DNA of 64,000 nt, taken from the NCBI RefSeq assembly GCF_000969825.1, contig NZ_KQ033919.1, forward strand, positions 3,022,509 through 3,086,508, read 5' to 3'. Numbering within the stretch: position 1 is the stretch's first letter; each line of letters starts with the position of its first letter. The DNA comes from Parabacteroides gordonii MS-1 = DSM 23371 (GTDB lineage: Bacteria > Bacteroidota > Bacteroidia > Bacteroidales > Tannerellaceae). Positions 9,664 through 20,834 of this stretch are shown piece by piece. The notes below the pieces were generated by a model that searched no databases, was not told the origin of the DNA, and worked only from the letters and a program-made list of their open reading frames with translations. A program made the translations under genes and the position numbers.

Positions 9664-10164
9664 TTACGATTTACTAAACGAAACATTGTCGAGCAGTCCG
9701 TTGATGATCTTTTCCTGCTCATCGGTACGGCTGATTTTCTCTTTCATTACTTTCTCTGCGATAGCGACGGACAAGTCGGCTATTTCGGTGCGGACTTCGC
9801 GGATCGCTTTCTCCTTTTCTTCCCGAATATGCCGGGTAGCCTCTTCTACCTGCAGATGGGCTTCAGCGGTAGCCTTCCTGTGGGCTTCGCTGATGATCTC
9901 TTCTTTTTCAACCAGGGCTTGTTTCAGGATCTCATTCTGCTGCTCTCTTGCCTGGGCAAGGATCTTTTCGCTTTCGGCCTGTATGCCGGCAAGCTGTTCG
10001 TTTGCTTGGCGTGCCGATTCGAGGGATTGGTCGATGTATTCTTTCCGTTGTTCCACGGCTTTGATGATCACCGGGAACCCATATTTGGAAAGAATGACAA
10101 AGACAATTCCGAAGGAAAGGATCATCCAGAATAAAAGCCCTGCGTCTGGTGTGAGCAATGACAT
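9664..10164 (-). CDS. atpF: F1Fo ATP synthase subunit b
   Basis: A 166-residue stator protein with one N-terminal membrane helix (about residues 8-28, FWMILSFGIVFVILSKYGFP) followed by a long charged coiled coil rich in Glu, Lys, Ala and Gln. This is the standard b-subunit layout, linking subunit a in the membrane with delta on F1. It lies between atpE and atpH in the operon. Confidence 0.95.
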   Translation of the reverse strand: MSLLTPDAGLLFWMILSFGIVFVILSKYGFPVIIKAVEQRKEYIDQSLESARQANEQLAGIQAESEKILAQAREQQNEILKQALVEKEEIISEAHRKATAEAHLQVEEATRHIREEKEKAIREVRTEIADLSVAIAEKVMKEKISRTDEQEKIINGLLDNVSFSKS

Positions 10165-10178
10165 AGTTTACTTTTATT

Positions 10179-11524
<1,346 letters not shown>

Positions 11525-11544
<20 letters not shown>

Positions 11545-11956
11545 CTTTTTCTCTTTTCTCACTTTTCAACCTCTTTTTCTCATACAGATACATGGTATAT
11601 GTCTCCAGTACGAGATAAATGAAATAAAACAACATCATCGTAAAGCCAAAGGCTTTCAGGTTCTGTCCGACAAATGCGGCATACAACCATAAGAAAACAA
11701 GCGCCAGTAAGATTTTGCATAACCGGACTACCATATAAGTAACGATCGTGACGTCGCCATGTTTTCGTTTTACATGGTCGAGGAAGAAAGTCATCAACAT
11801 GGCCATCAACCAGTAAAAGACCGGGATAGACGGATACCATTCGAAGTAAATCGAAGGCCATATCGTGTATAATAAACCTCCTAAAGTGACACCGATGACT
11901 ACATTTATAAAAGTAATCAGGCCCATTAGCTTCATTCTTAATCTACCGCTGCTCAT
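11525..11956 (-). CDS. AtpI-like small membrane protein of ATP synthase operon
   Basis: About 143 residues from the ATG at 11956, whose ATGA overlaps the atpC stop; an in-frame ATG at 11980 would overlap atpC further. Four hydrophobic segments (about 8-28, 35-55, 70-90, 97-117 in this numbering) are followed by a strongly basic and acidic tail (EKKRLKSEKREKDEQNKK). Position between atpC and atpB matches the uncharacterised i-type gene in many Bacteroidetes atp operons, and AtpI proteins help assemble the c ring. The sequence itself is not clearly homologous to Escherichia AtpI, so the role is inferred from place and topology. Confidence 0.72.
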
Positions 11957-12207
11957 GATCGTATTTTTTCTTCGATGCATACGGATAGGGTATCATCTTT
12001 TATTTCAACGAATCCGCTCTGTATCTTTATTTCCTGTTGTGTTTCCTTTTCTTTTGTCTGATACCGGATGACACCTTCTTCCAGCGCGGCTATCATAGGG
12101 GCGTGATGCGGCAATACGTCGAACGATCCGGCGATACCCGGAAAGGATACGTAGTCTGTTTCACCTTTGAATAAGATGCCTGCGGGTGATATGATTTCCA
12201 GTTCCAT
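11953..12207 (-). CDS. atpC: F1Fo ATP synthase subunit epsilon, short form
   Basis: An 84-residue epsilon subunit containing only the N-terminal beta-sandwich (MELEIISPAGILFKGETDYV, FDVLPHHAPMIAAL, FVEIKDDTLSVCIE). The usual C-terminal helical hairpin that inhibits ATP hydrolysis is missing, so this synthase lacks epsilon-type inhibition; short forms are common in this phylum. It lies 6 bp after atpD and overlaps the next gene by an ATGA. Confidence 0.92.
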   Translation of the reverse strand: MELEIISPAGILFKGETDYVSFPGIAGSFDVLPHHAPMIAALEEGVIRYQTKEKETQQEIKIQSGFVEIKDDTLSVCIEEKIRS

Positions 12208-12213
12208 ACGTTA

Positions 12214-13761
<1,548 letters not shown>

Positions 13762-14032
13762 TCAAGGTTGCAATATTACGAAAACAACCTGCCGGAATTC
13801 CGAAGATATTACTTTTTGGGCTTTTTTGCATTTAGTTAAACTTTAAACTATTTTTGAATGTGTACCTAAATGAACCAATAACTTTTTGATATGGAACAAT
13901 TCAGAGACGAATTGGCTAAAATCTTACTCCGGAAGTGATTATTTTTGGTCTCAATCAAAAGTAGGATGAAAATCCTTATTCTGTTTTTCTTTGTTAAAAT
14001 TCGGCTTTTTCAGAAGGTTTCGTATAAAAAGT

Positions 14033-14074
14033 GTAAGAGGCTGCCCCATATGTTATAATGAGACAGCCTCTTAC
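14033..14074. terminator. terminator hairpin after the ThrE-like gene
   Basis: GTAAGAGGCTG at 14033-14043 pairs perfectly with CAGCCTCTTAC at 14064-14074. It lies just past the minus-strand stop at 14097 and upstream of atpD. The rest of 13732-14096 holds the atpD leader and nothing else I can support. Confidence 0.6.
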
Positions 14075-14096
14075 TATGTATTATTACAATTTGTTT

Positions 14097-15431
14097 TTAC
14101 CATTCTAGGAATTTACCACGCTGACGGCGTTTTTCCAATTCCTCCTGCAGATACCTTTTACGGTCTTTGGCGATGTACTGGCGGGCAAAAATATTAGGAA
14201 CGGCTACTCCCAGCGAGATGCAGAGAATAATCAGTGCCGAATTGATACCGTTGGCAAAAGCGTTGGTGACTTCGCCAATCACTCCGTGCATATTGATAAA
14301 CGCCAGTAACGACCGGTACATCAGTACCCCCGGAATCATCGGGATAACGGAAGGGATCGTCAGTACGTGGTTAGGTACATGAAACCAATGGACTGCCTTT
14401 ACCGCAAGGAGACTGACTACGAAACTTCCCATGAACGAACCGATAACAGGCCCGTAACCCAGTTCGAAGTTGACGAAGTTACGTGTACATACCGCTATTA
14501 TACCTCCTACGGCCACCACCCATAACAGGCGGCGCTGGATATTGAAGATCATAGAGAACCCCATGGCGGCAATAGCGGCTGCGATTGCATATGTAAGATA
14601 GGATTCATGGGGAACCATACTCAGTTCACTGAACTTATGGTCGATCGCGATGTCATTCATCACAAGTACACGCATGGCAAATGTGATACCGAAAGTCATG
14701 GCTCCGACCATCATTGCCGTATTGGCGGCACGGGTGATCCCGACTAGCAAATGATTGTCGATCATATCATCCACGAAATTGATCAGCGGTACACCCGGCA
14801 CGATGAACAGGGCACAGGCCAATAGCGGATGATAAGGTGTAACGGATAACCCCGAAAAGGATGAAACATACGCCAGGCATGTGGAAACAAAAGCGGCGAG
14901 TGCTATAGCCATATACACATTCAGGCCGGCCTCTATGCAACGGGCACGAACCCTGAAGCCTATAAACGCACTAATGGAAGCAAACAAAAAGGCGATCCAG
15001 TCGCATCCGAACAACTTACAGAATCCTCCACAGGCAAACCCTGCTCCGATGGCTACTAGATAAGGTATATAGTTACGCGGTTTGCAGGCTATCTTTTCCA
15101 GTTCTTCCTCGTATCTGTCCAGCGAATAGTCTTGCTCGATGGCATGCCACGACAGATCGCTGATCTGTGAGATCATGGTCATATTAATACCATGCTTCTC
15201 GCATTTCTGGAATTTGGAGAATGAGTTTTTCTCATCGCTCACATTCACCATGATCATCGTCCACCGGATATCGATGTGTAATTTCTCTTCCGGGATACCC
15301 ATAAAGGCCGCTACCCGCTTCATGTTTCGTTCAATACGGTTCGTATCGGCAGCACTCTCCATCAATAGCTTGCCTGTACGGAGCAAAAGATCCAATTTGC
15401 GTCGTAGTAACAATACTTCTTTGTCTGTCAT
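14097..15431 (-). CDS. threonine/serine exporter, ThrE family (fused two-domain)
   Basis: A 444-residue inner-membrane protein. Residues 1-110 are soluble and amphipathic (KLLMESAADTNRIERNM, typical of the cytoplasmic start of ThrE/DUF1212 proteins), followed by about ten hydrophobic helices. The first half matches ThrE and the second half (from about 300, IPSVIPMIPGVLMYRSLLAF) matches the ThrE_2/DUF3815 domain, so this is the fused form. Relatives export L-threonine and L-serine in Corynebacterium; the substrate here is inferred. It is a single gene with its own terminator. Confidence 0.83.
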   Translation of the reverse strand: MTDKEVLLLRRKLDLLLRTGKLLMESAADTNRIERNMKRVAAFMGIPEEKLHIDIRWTMIMVNVSDEKNSFSKFQKCEKHGINMTMISQISDLSWHAIEQDYSLDRYEEELEKIACKPRNYIPYLVAIGAGFACGGFCKLFGCDWIAFLFASISAFIGFRVRARCIEAGLNVYMAIALAAFVSTCLAYVSSFSGLSVTPYHPLLACALFIVPGVPLINFVDDMIDNHLLVGITRAANTAMMVGAMTFGITFAMRVLVMNDIAIDHKFSELSMVPHESYLTYAIAAAIAAMGFSMIFNIQRRLLWVVAVGGIIAVCTRNFVNFELGYGPVIGSFMGSFVVSLLAVKAVHWFHVPNHVLTIPSVIPMIPGVLMYRSLLAFINMHGVIGEVTNAFANGINSALIILCISLGVAVPNIFARQYIAKDRKRYLQEELEKRRQRGKFLEW

Positions 15432-15585
15432 CTTTTTGTTTAATTCTAAATGTATCTAATAACCTAAACCCACAAGGGAACGAGTATGAGTGAATAGTAG
15501 GTCTTGAATCAATTTGGGCGCGAAGGTACTGATTTTTTCCGATATCAAAATGACATTAGTATAACGACTATTCCGATATATTTCG

Positions 15586-15593
15586 TACTTTTG
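15586..15593 (+). promoter_or_regulatory. promoter -7 box for the B12 uptake operon
   Basis: TACTTTTG matches TAnnTTTG and would start transcription near 15600, immediately before the riboswitch. The remaining 15432-15585 holds nothing else I can support. Confidence 0.5.
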
Positions 15594-15607
15594 CCATCGA
15601 ATTATGG

Positions 15608-15816
15608 TGTAGCGGTTTGGCTTTCGCTGGTCGCTAGTAAAAGGGAATCCGGTGCAAGTCCGGAACTGTACCCGTAGCTGTAAGTTCTGTAACCCCGGCA
15701 AATCTTGTTGCCACTGAGTCTTTATGACTTCGGGAAGGCGGCCGATCATGGGAGAACAAGTCAGAAAACCTGCCATTGTTTTGTATGCAATACCTCGGGT
15801 AAGGTGTTGGTAGACC
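15608..15816 (+). ncRNA. cobalamin riboswitch upstream of btuB
   Basis: Conserved parts appear in order: AAAAGGGAATCCGGTGCAAG, TCCGGAACTGTACCCG, AGCTGTAAG, TTGCCACTGAGTC, CGGGAAGGCGGCC and AAGTCAGAAAACCTGCC. It ends about 10 bp before the ATG of the TonB-dependent receptor, so it probably acts on translation initiation or early termination. Cobalamin binding should repress uptake. Confidence 0.95.
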
Positions 15817-15825
15817 AAAAGATAT

Positions 15826-17832
15826 ATGCGTAATTTATACATAATAAGAATGTTATGCCTGTTTGGCATATGGTTGCATGCGTCAGTGTTTGCGATTGCC
15901 CAACAGATCGATACGACGACTTATCACCAACTGAAGGGTGTCGAGGTGGTCGAGAAGGCGCGTCCTTCCACTACCCGCGAGGCTACTCCTCTTCAAGTGA
16001 TGGATCGTACCGGTATCGAACGGCTCGGCATACAGGATCTTTCGGAAGCGGTAAAACGCTTTTCTGGTGCTACCGTAAAGGATTACGGTGGGATAGGGGG
16101 ATTGAAGACTGTCTCGGTGCGAAGTCTGGGTGCGCAGCATACGGCTGTCAGCTATGACGGCGTAACGATCACGGATGCCCAGAGCGGACAGGTGGATATC
16201 AGCCGCTTCTCGCTCGATAACGTCGAAATGGTTTCGTTGTCGATCGGACAGACGGATGATATTTTCCAGACAGCCCGGATGTATGCTTCAGCGGGGGCGT
16301 TGAGTGTGAAGACGGAAACTCCGACTTTTAAAGAAAAAAACTTTAACTTGAAAGGATTGGTTAAAGCCGGTTCATTCGGTATGTTCAATCCATCGGCCCG
16401 TTACGAGCAGAAGCTTTCTGATAAATATGCGCTTTCTGTATTTGCTGACTGGCAACGTGCTGACGGACAATACCCCTATACATTTACTAATGGTGATATA
16501 GTAACTGAAGAGAAGAGGAAAAACAGCGATATTTCAGCCTGGCATGGTGAACTTAATTTATTTGCCGACTGGAATAAAGCAGGCAAGATGCAACTGAAAG
16601 GTTATTGGTTTGATTCCGACCGGGGATTACCGGGGTCGGTAATTTTGTATAATGATTATCATGAAGAACGACTGAAAAACAAAAACGGTTTTATCCAGGC
16701 GGGTTATGATAATAAACTGAATGATAAGCTGTCTTTTAAAGCAAAGGGAAAGTTTGATTATGCCTGGACTCGTTATCAGGATTTCCACAGTCGTCATCCA
16801 AATGGTGTACAGACAGATGTGTATACTCAACGTGAGTATTATGGTTCTGCTTCATTATTATATAAGCCGGTTTCATCGCTTTCTTTCTCTTTGGCAGAAG
16901 ACTTTTTTGTAAATACACTGGATGCGACAATCCCAAAATGTCCGTTTCCAACCCGCTATACATCTTTGACGGCTTTGGCTGCACAATATAAAGATACCCG
17001 GTTGACGGCAACTGCCAGCCTATTGGGAACTTTTGCCACGGAAGAACTGGAAATAGGAGATGCTGCCGATGATCGGAAAAAGTTATCACCTGCTGTCAGT
17101 CTTTCTTACCGTTTGTTGAAAAATGAGAATTTAAGATTACGTGCTTCTTATAAAGATATTTTCCGTTTGCCTACATTTAATGATCTTTATTATGACCGTT
17201 TCGGTAATAAAGACCTGAAGCCGGAAAAGGCAACTCAATATAATCTGGGACTTACCTGGAGCGGAACTTTCCCGAAAGCCAATATTGATTATCTGAGCTT
17301 TACTGTCGACGGTTATTACAACCGGGTAAAAGATAAGATTGTTGCTATCCCGACAATGTTTATCTGGAAGATGATGAATATGGGAGTTGTAGAGATAAAA
17401 GGAATAGATGCGAATATGTCAGCCCATTTTTCTTTGCCGTTAAACATGTCTTTACTGGTGGATGCTTCTTATACGTGGCAGCATGCTGTCGATAAAACGG
17501 AAGAGGGTTCTAAGATATATGATAATCAGATACCTTATACGCCCGAGCATACGGGAATGACTTCTGTCACTCTGGAAAACCCGTGGGTGAATATTGGCTG
17601 GACGCTTACTGCGGTGGGCGACCGTTATTCGCTCCCTCAGAATCTGGATATAAATCTAATAGATGGATATGTAGAGCAACAAATCACGCTGAATCGTTCC
17701 TTTACGATAGGAAAGTGTAACCTGCGGTTGCAGGCGGAAGTGGTAAACCTGGGTAATGTCACGTATGATGTAATACGTTATTATCCTATGCCCGGACGTT
17801 CTTACAGGGCTAGTCTGAAGATTACTTATTAA
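15826..17832 (+). CDS. btuB: TonB-dependent cobalamin receptor, BtuB-like
   Basis: A 668-residue outer-membrane receptor. A signal peptide (about 1-25, ending VFAIAQ) is followed by a TonB-box-like strand (LKGVEVVEK), a plug domain (LSEAVKRFSGATVKDYGGIG) and a beta-barrel ending ...RASLKITY with the usual terminal aromatic. It imports corrinoids across the outer membrane using TonB energy; that substrate is inferred from the riboswitch directly upstream and from BtuG/BtuF-type genes directly downstream. The barrel is similar in size to Escherichia BtuB, without the large SusC-type N-terminal extension. Confidence 0.88.
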   Translation: MRNLYIIRMLCLFGIWLHASVFAIAQQIDTTTYHQLKGVEVVEKARPSTTREATPLQVMDRTGIERLGIQDLSEAVKRFSGATVKDYGGIGGLKTVSVRSLGAQHTAVSYDGVTITDAQSGQVDISRFSLDNVEMVSLSIGQTDDIFQTARMYASAGALSVKTETPTFKEKNFNLKGLVKAGSFGMFNPSARYEQKLSDKYALSVFADWQRADGQYPYTFTNGDIVTEEKRKNSDISAWHGELNLFADWNKAGKMQLKGYWFDSDRGLPGSVILYNDYHEERLKNKNGFIQAGYDNKLNDKLSFKAKGKFDYAWTRYQDFHSRHPNGVQTDVYTQREYYGSASLLYKPVSSLSFSLAEDFFVNTLDATIPKCPFPTRYTSLTALAAQYKDTRLTATASLLGTFATEELEIGDAADDRKKLSPAVSLSYRLLKNENLRLRASYKDIFRLPTFNDLYYDRFGNKDLKPEKATQYNLGLTWSGTFPKANIDYLSFTVDGYYNRVKDKIVAIPTMFIWKMMNMGVVEIKGIDANMSAHFSLPLNMSLLVDASYTWQHAVDKTEEGSKIYDNQIPYTPEHTGMTSVTLENPWVNIGWTLTAVGDRYSLPQNLDINLIDGYVEQQITLNRSFTIGKCNLRLQAEVVNLGNVTYDVIRYYPMPGRSYRASLKITY

Positions 17833-17851
17833 TAACCTAATATAAAAACAA

Positions 17852-19276
17852 ATGAAACTTAGAAACTTATTCTTGCTGTTTACTTTGTGTACGCTGTTTA
17901 CAGTGTCTTTTTCTTCTTGTAGTGATGATGATGAGAAGGATGAAGTACGTGTGCCTTCAGTGGCTGTTACCAACCTGTCTTTTACTGATACGGATGAAGA
18001 GGTTCTTAAAATCGGAGGTACGTTGTCATGGACTCTTCCTTCATCAGAAACTGATGTCACTGGTTATGTTATTTACCTGGGCGGAAATGCTACTGATAAA
18101 GCAACGAAATTAGGAGAAGTAGCTGTAGGAAAGAATTCTTTTGATATTCCTGCCGGTACAACCTATAATACTAACCTGATCGTTGTGGCAAAGAATGTTG
18201 TAGGTGAATCCGAAAATATGGCAAGTATTGTAGTACAGGATATCAATGTAGATGTTCCCGAACCCCAGCCGCAGACGATAGGTTATTATATCCTGAATCG
18301 CGGTAATTTTAACGCGAACAATGCTTCAATCAGTTATTATGATCTTGCTACAGGTAAGATGGTATCAAATTATTACCAATCTGTTAACGGTAAAGGACTG
18401 GGTTCCGATGCTGAACAAATGTTTGTGTATGGCTCTAAAATTTATGTATCTGTTACTTCTTCCAACCGGTTGGTTGTTCTGGATAAACAAGGAAAGGAGA
18501 TTAAAGAATTTACTCCTAAGAACAGTGCGGGCGAAACGATGAATCCACGTTGCTTTACTGCACTGGATGGAAAAGTATATGTTTCTTATTATTATGGTAG
18601 TTCTGTCGCTGTACTCGATACGACTTCTTTGGAATTGGAAAAGGAAATATCTCTGGGAATGGCTACTACTACCGATAAGGATGGAAACGAAGTGAAATCT
18701 AGTCGTTATCCGGAACAGTTGGCTGCTGCTAACGGTAAGATCTATGTGGCTTTGTCTGAATATGGCAAAGGTAAGACTGTAGGAGTGATCGATCCAGCCA
18801 CTGCCAAATTGGAAAAAGAAATAGAAGTAATAGTCAACCCGTGTAACCTGGCTGCCAGCAGTAAAGGAGACGTATATGTTATTTCTATGGGTGACTATGG
18901 AGATATTAAAAATACAGTACAGCGTATCGATGCTTCGGATAAAGTTTCGGTTATTGGCAATGGCTCGAAAATGTCATTGGTTAACGATAAGTTGTATGTG
19001 GTATATGCACAATGGGGTGCACCGGCTCCTTCTTTCATGAAGTATGATGCATTGACAGGTGCTGTAGAATCTCAGAATCTGATTACCGACGGTACAACAT
19101 TGGCAAATCCGAACTCAATTGATGTAGACCCAATTACCGGTAAAATCTATATCAGTAATGCTGCTTATGGTGAAACAGCTTCTATGTATGTCTTCACTCC
19201 TGAAGGAAAGAAGGATGGCGAACCGTTTGATACTGGTGGTTATGATACTCAAAAAGTTTGTTTTATAGCACAGTAA
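17852..19276 (+). CDS. BtuG-like surface lipoprotein, beta-propeller cobalamin binder
   Basis: A 474-residue lipoprotein with lipobox Cys23 followed by an acidic run (CSDDDEKDE), the Bacteroidetes signal for surface export. Residues about 35-135 look like a fibronectin/Ig-like domain; the rest (from about 140) is a YncE-like propeller with repeated blades such as GKVYVSYYYGSSVAVLDT, GKIYVALSEYG and GKIYISNAAYG. BtuG of Bacteroides is a seven-bladed propeller that binds cobalamin very tightly at the cell surface and hands it to its partner BtuB. Place right after btuB under a cobalamin riboswitch supports that role. The extra N-terminal domain should be compared with known BtuG. Confidence 0.78.
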   Translation: MKLRNLFLLFTLCTLFTVSFSSCSDDDEKDEVRVPSVAVTNLSFTDTDEEVLKIGGTLSWTLPSSETDVTGYVIYLGGNATDKATKLGEVAVGKNSFDIPAGTTYNTNLIVVAKNVVGESENMASIVVQDINVDVPEPQPQTIGYYILNRGNFNANNASISYYDLATGKMVSNYYQSVNGKGLGSDAEQMFVYGSKIYVSVTSSNRLVVLDKQGKEIKEFTPKNSAGETMNPRCFTALDGKVYVSYYYGSSVAVLDTTSLELEKEISLGMATTTDKDGNEVKSSRYPEQLAAANGKIYVALSEYGKGKTVGVIDPATAKLEKEIEVIVNPCNLAASSKGDVYVISMGDYGDIKNTVQRIDASDKVSVIGNGSKMSLVNDKLYVVYAQWGAPAPSFMKYDALTGAVESQNLITDGTTLANPNSIDVDPITGKIYISNAAYGETASMYVFTPEGKKDGEPFDTGGYDTQKVCFIAQ

Positions 19277-19277
19277 C

Positions 19278-20387
19278 ATGAAACAAATACTGTTATTCTG
19301 GATTGCCTGTCTGGTTGTGTCTTGTGCGCAACCAAACAGGCAATCATCCCTCTCTACCGACTCTATCCGTTATGCCAGCGGTTTCACTGTACAGCATTTC
19401 GCGGATTATACGTCCGTTGAAGTACGCGACCCCTGGGACAGTACGCGTATTCTGCAACGTTATCTTCTGGTGGATCGCGATCTGTCCGCTGTGCCGGGCA
19501 ATCTGCCTAAAGGAACGGTTGTACGAACCCCTATTCATAATATAGTCGTTTATACCTCTGTGCATGCCGCCATTATCGACCAGTTGAATGAAGCCGATAA
19601 GGTTATCGGTGTATGTGAGCCCCGGTATATGGATACTCCTTCTATTCAGGAAGGTTTGCGTGCCGGAAAGATCGCCGATCTGGGAGAGGCTACGGCACCG
19701 AATATCGAGAAGATCATTGATATTGGTGCAGAGATCATCATTGCTTCCCCTTTCCAGAATGCAGGCTACGGCCCTGCCGAGAAACTGGGTATTCCTATCA
19801 TCGAAGCGGCCGACTATATGGAGTCGTTGCCTTTGGGGCGAACCGAATGGGTGCGCTTCTACGGCTTGCTGTTCAATAAAGCTGCGATGGCAGACTCTAT
19901 TTTCCGCGAAACGGAACAACGCTATCTGGCATTGAAGGAGTTGACAAAGACGGTTGCCGACCGACCTACCGTTATCTCCGAAAAGAAATTCGGCTCATCC
20001 TGGTATATGCCGGCCGGCGACAGTTATATCGCCCACCTGTATAAAGATGCCGGAGCCGATTATGTCTTTAAAGACCTTCCCGGAGCAGGCAGTACACCTC
20101 TGGCATTCGAAACGGTGCTCGACAAAGCGATCCATGCCGATATGTGGCTGATCAAGTATAATCAGGCAAACGATATGACATACAAGGATCTGCGTACCGA
20201 ATATACTCCTTACGAAAACTTCGATGCCTTCAAAAACCGTCGTATCTATACCTGCAATACAGGTGTTGTGCCTTATTATGAAGAGTTTCCGATCCATCCC
20301 GACTATCTGTTGAAAGACCTGGTGTGGGTGTTCCATCCGGAATTATTACCGGATTATACACCGCGTTATTACCGGAAGATGGAATAA
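19278..20387 (+). CDS. btuF: periplasmic cobalamin-binding protein, BtuF-like lipoprotein
   Basis: A 369-residue type III (BtuF/FhuD-class) ABC substrate-binding protein, anchored through lipobox Cys16 (VVSCAQ). Hallmarks are the N-lobe segment VYTSVHAAIIDQLNEADKVIGV, IADLGEATAPNIEKIIDIGAEIIIASP and the C-lobe WVRFYGLLFNK... The gene starts one base after the BtuG-like stop, so it belongs to the riboswitch operon. It would deliver corrinoid to an inner-membrane BtuCD transporter, but no btuC or btuD follows; these must be elsewhere. Siderophore binding is the alternative, made unlikely by the context. Confidence 0.82.
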   Translation: MKQILLFWIACLVVSCAQPNRQSSLSTDSIRYASGFTVQHFADYTSVEVRDPWDSTRILQRYLLVDRDLSAVPGNLPKGTVVRTPIHNIVVYTSVHAAIIDQLNEADKVIGVCEPRYMDTPSIQEGLRAGKIADLGEATAPNIEKIIDIGAEIIIASPFQNAGYGPAEKLGIPIIEAADYMESLPLGRTEWVRFYGLLFNKAAMADSIFRETEQRYLALKELTKTVADRPTVISEKKFGSSWYMPAGDSYIAHLYKDAGADYVFKDLPGAGSTPLAFETVLDKAIHADMWLIKYNQANDMTYKDLRTEYTPYENFDAFKNRRIYTCNTGVVPYYEEFPIHPDYLLKDLVWVFHPELLPDYTPRYYRKME

Positions 20388-20466
20388 CTTTTTTTATACA
20401 AGAGTTTTATGAATATTATCTGCCATCTGCAATAAAATGATTTATTTGATTGAATACTAGTTTTAT

Positions 20467-20522
20467 AAGGGTGGCAGATGATATGTTTTTATCTGTCATC
20501 CTATCTACCATCTGCCACCCTT
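20467..20522 (+). terminator. long hairpin after the B12 uptake operon
   Basis: A perfect 14-bp stem: AAGGGTGGCAGATG (20467-20480) with CATCTGCCACCCTT (20509-20522). The loop contains related ATCTGTCATCC words. It lies 80 bp past the btuF stop and may terminate the operon or protect the 3' end of its message; the T-run after it is short. Confidence 0.5.
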
Positions 20523-20610
20523 TATCTATCACTCCCTCTTGTGAAAATTATTCCTTTTCAGCCTGTCTTTTAGTTTAAAGCTTATTACCTATTAGTATAA
20601 AAGTAAGGAT

Positions 20611-20712
20611 TCAGTATTGCCAGGGTGTACAGGATAATCGGTTACCCAGTACACCCTGGTGAATTATCCTGTACACCCTGGCGGAATCCCCAGTACACCC
20701 TGGCAATACTGA
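20611..20712. repeat. four-unit 22-bp palindromic repeat element (element A)
   Basis: GTAC recurs at 20627, 20649, 20671 and 20693, exactly 22 bp apart. The three right copies are GTACACCCTGG and the left copy is the inverse CCAGGGTGTAC. The left arm 20611-20630 is a perfect 20-bp inverse of 20693-20712, and 20620-20638 is a perfect 19-bp inverse of 20663-20681, so alternative long hairpins are possible. It lies between convergent genes. Confidence 0.85.
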
Positions 20713-20751
20713 GTAAGGAGTTTACAATTAGTACTTATAGGCTTTTAAAAC

Positions 20752-20788
20752 AAAATCCCCGGTCTCAAGGAGTTGAGCCGGGGATTTT
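20752..20788. terminator. terminator after the SQR-like gene
   Basis: AAAATCCCCGG (20752-20762) pairs with CCGGGGATTTT (20778-20788). On the minus strand it is followed by a T-rich run, about 45 bp past the stop of the flavoprotein gene. Confidence 0.75.
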
Positions 20789-20834
20789 CTGTAGTTTGGC
20801 ATTTGAATTATAGGGAGTTGTTATTTTTGGTCCG

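Noticed and set aside
13891-13938. 15-codon ORF upstream of atpD
   Set aside because: Too short, on the strand opposite to its neighbours, and no promoter or terminator layout supports it.
20611-20712. CRISPR-like array (also 33509-33594 and 49439-49512)
   Set aside because: Units are only 22-23 bp apart with 4-12 bp between short palindromic cores, far too short for repeat plus spacer, and no cas genes are present.
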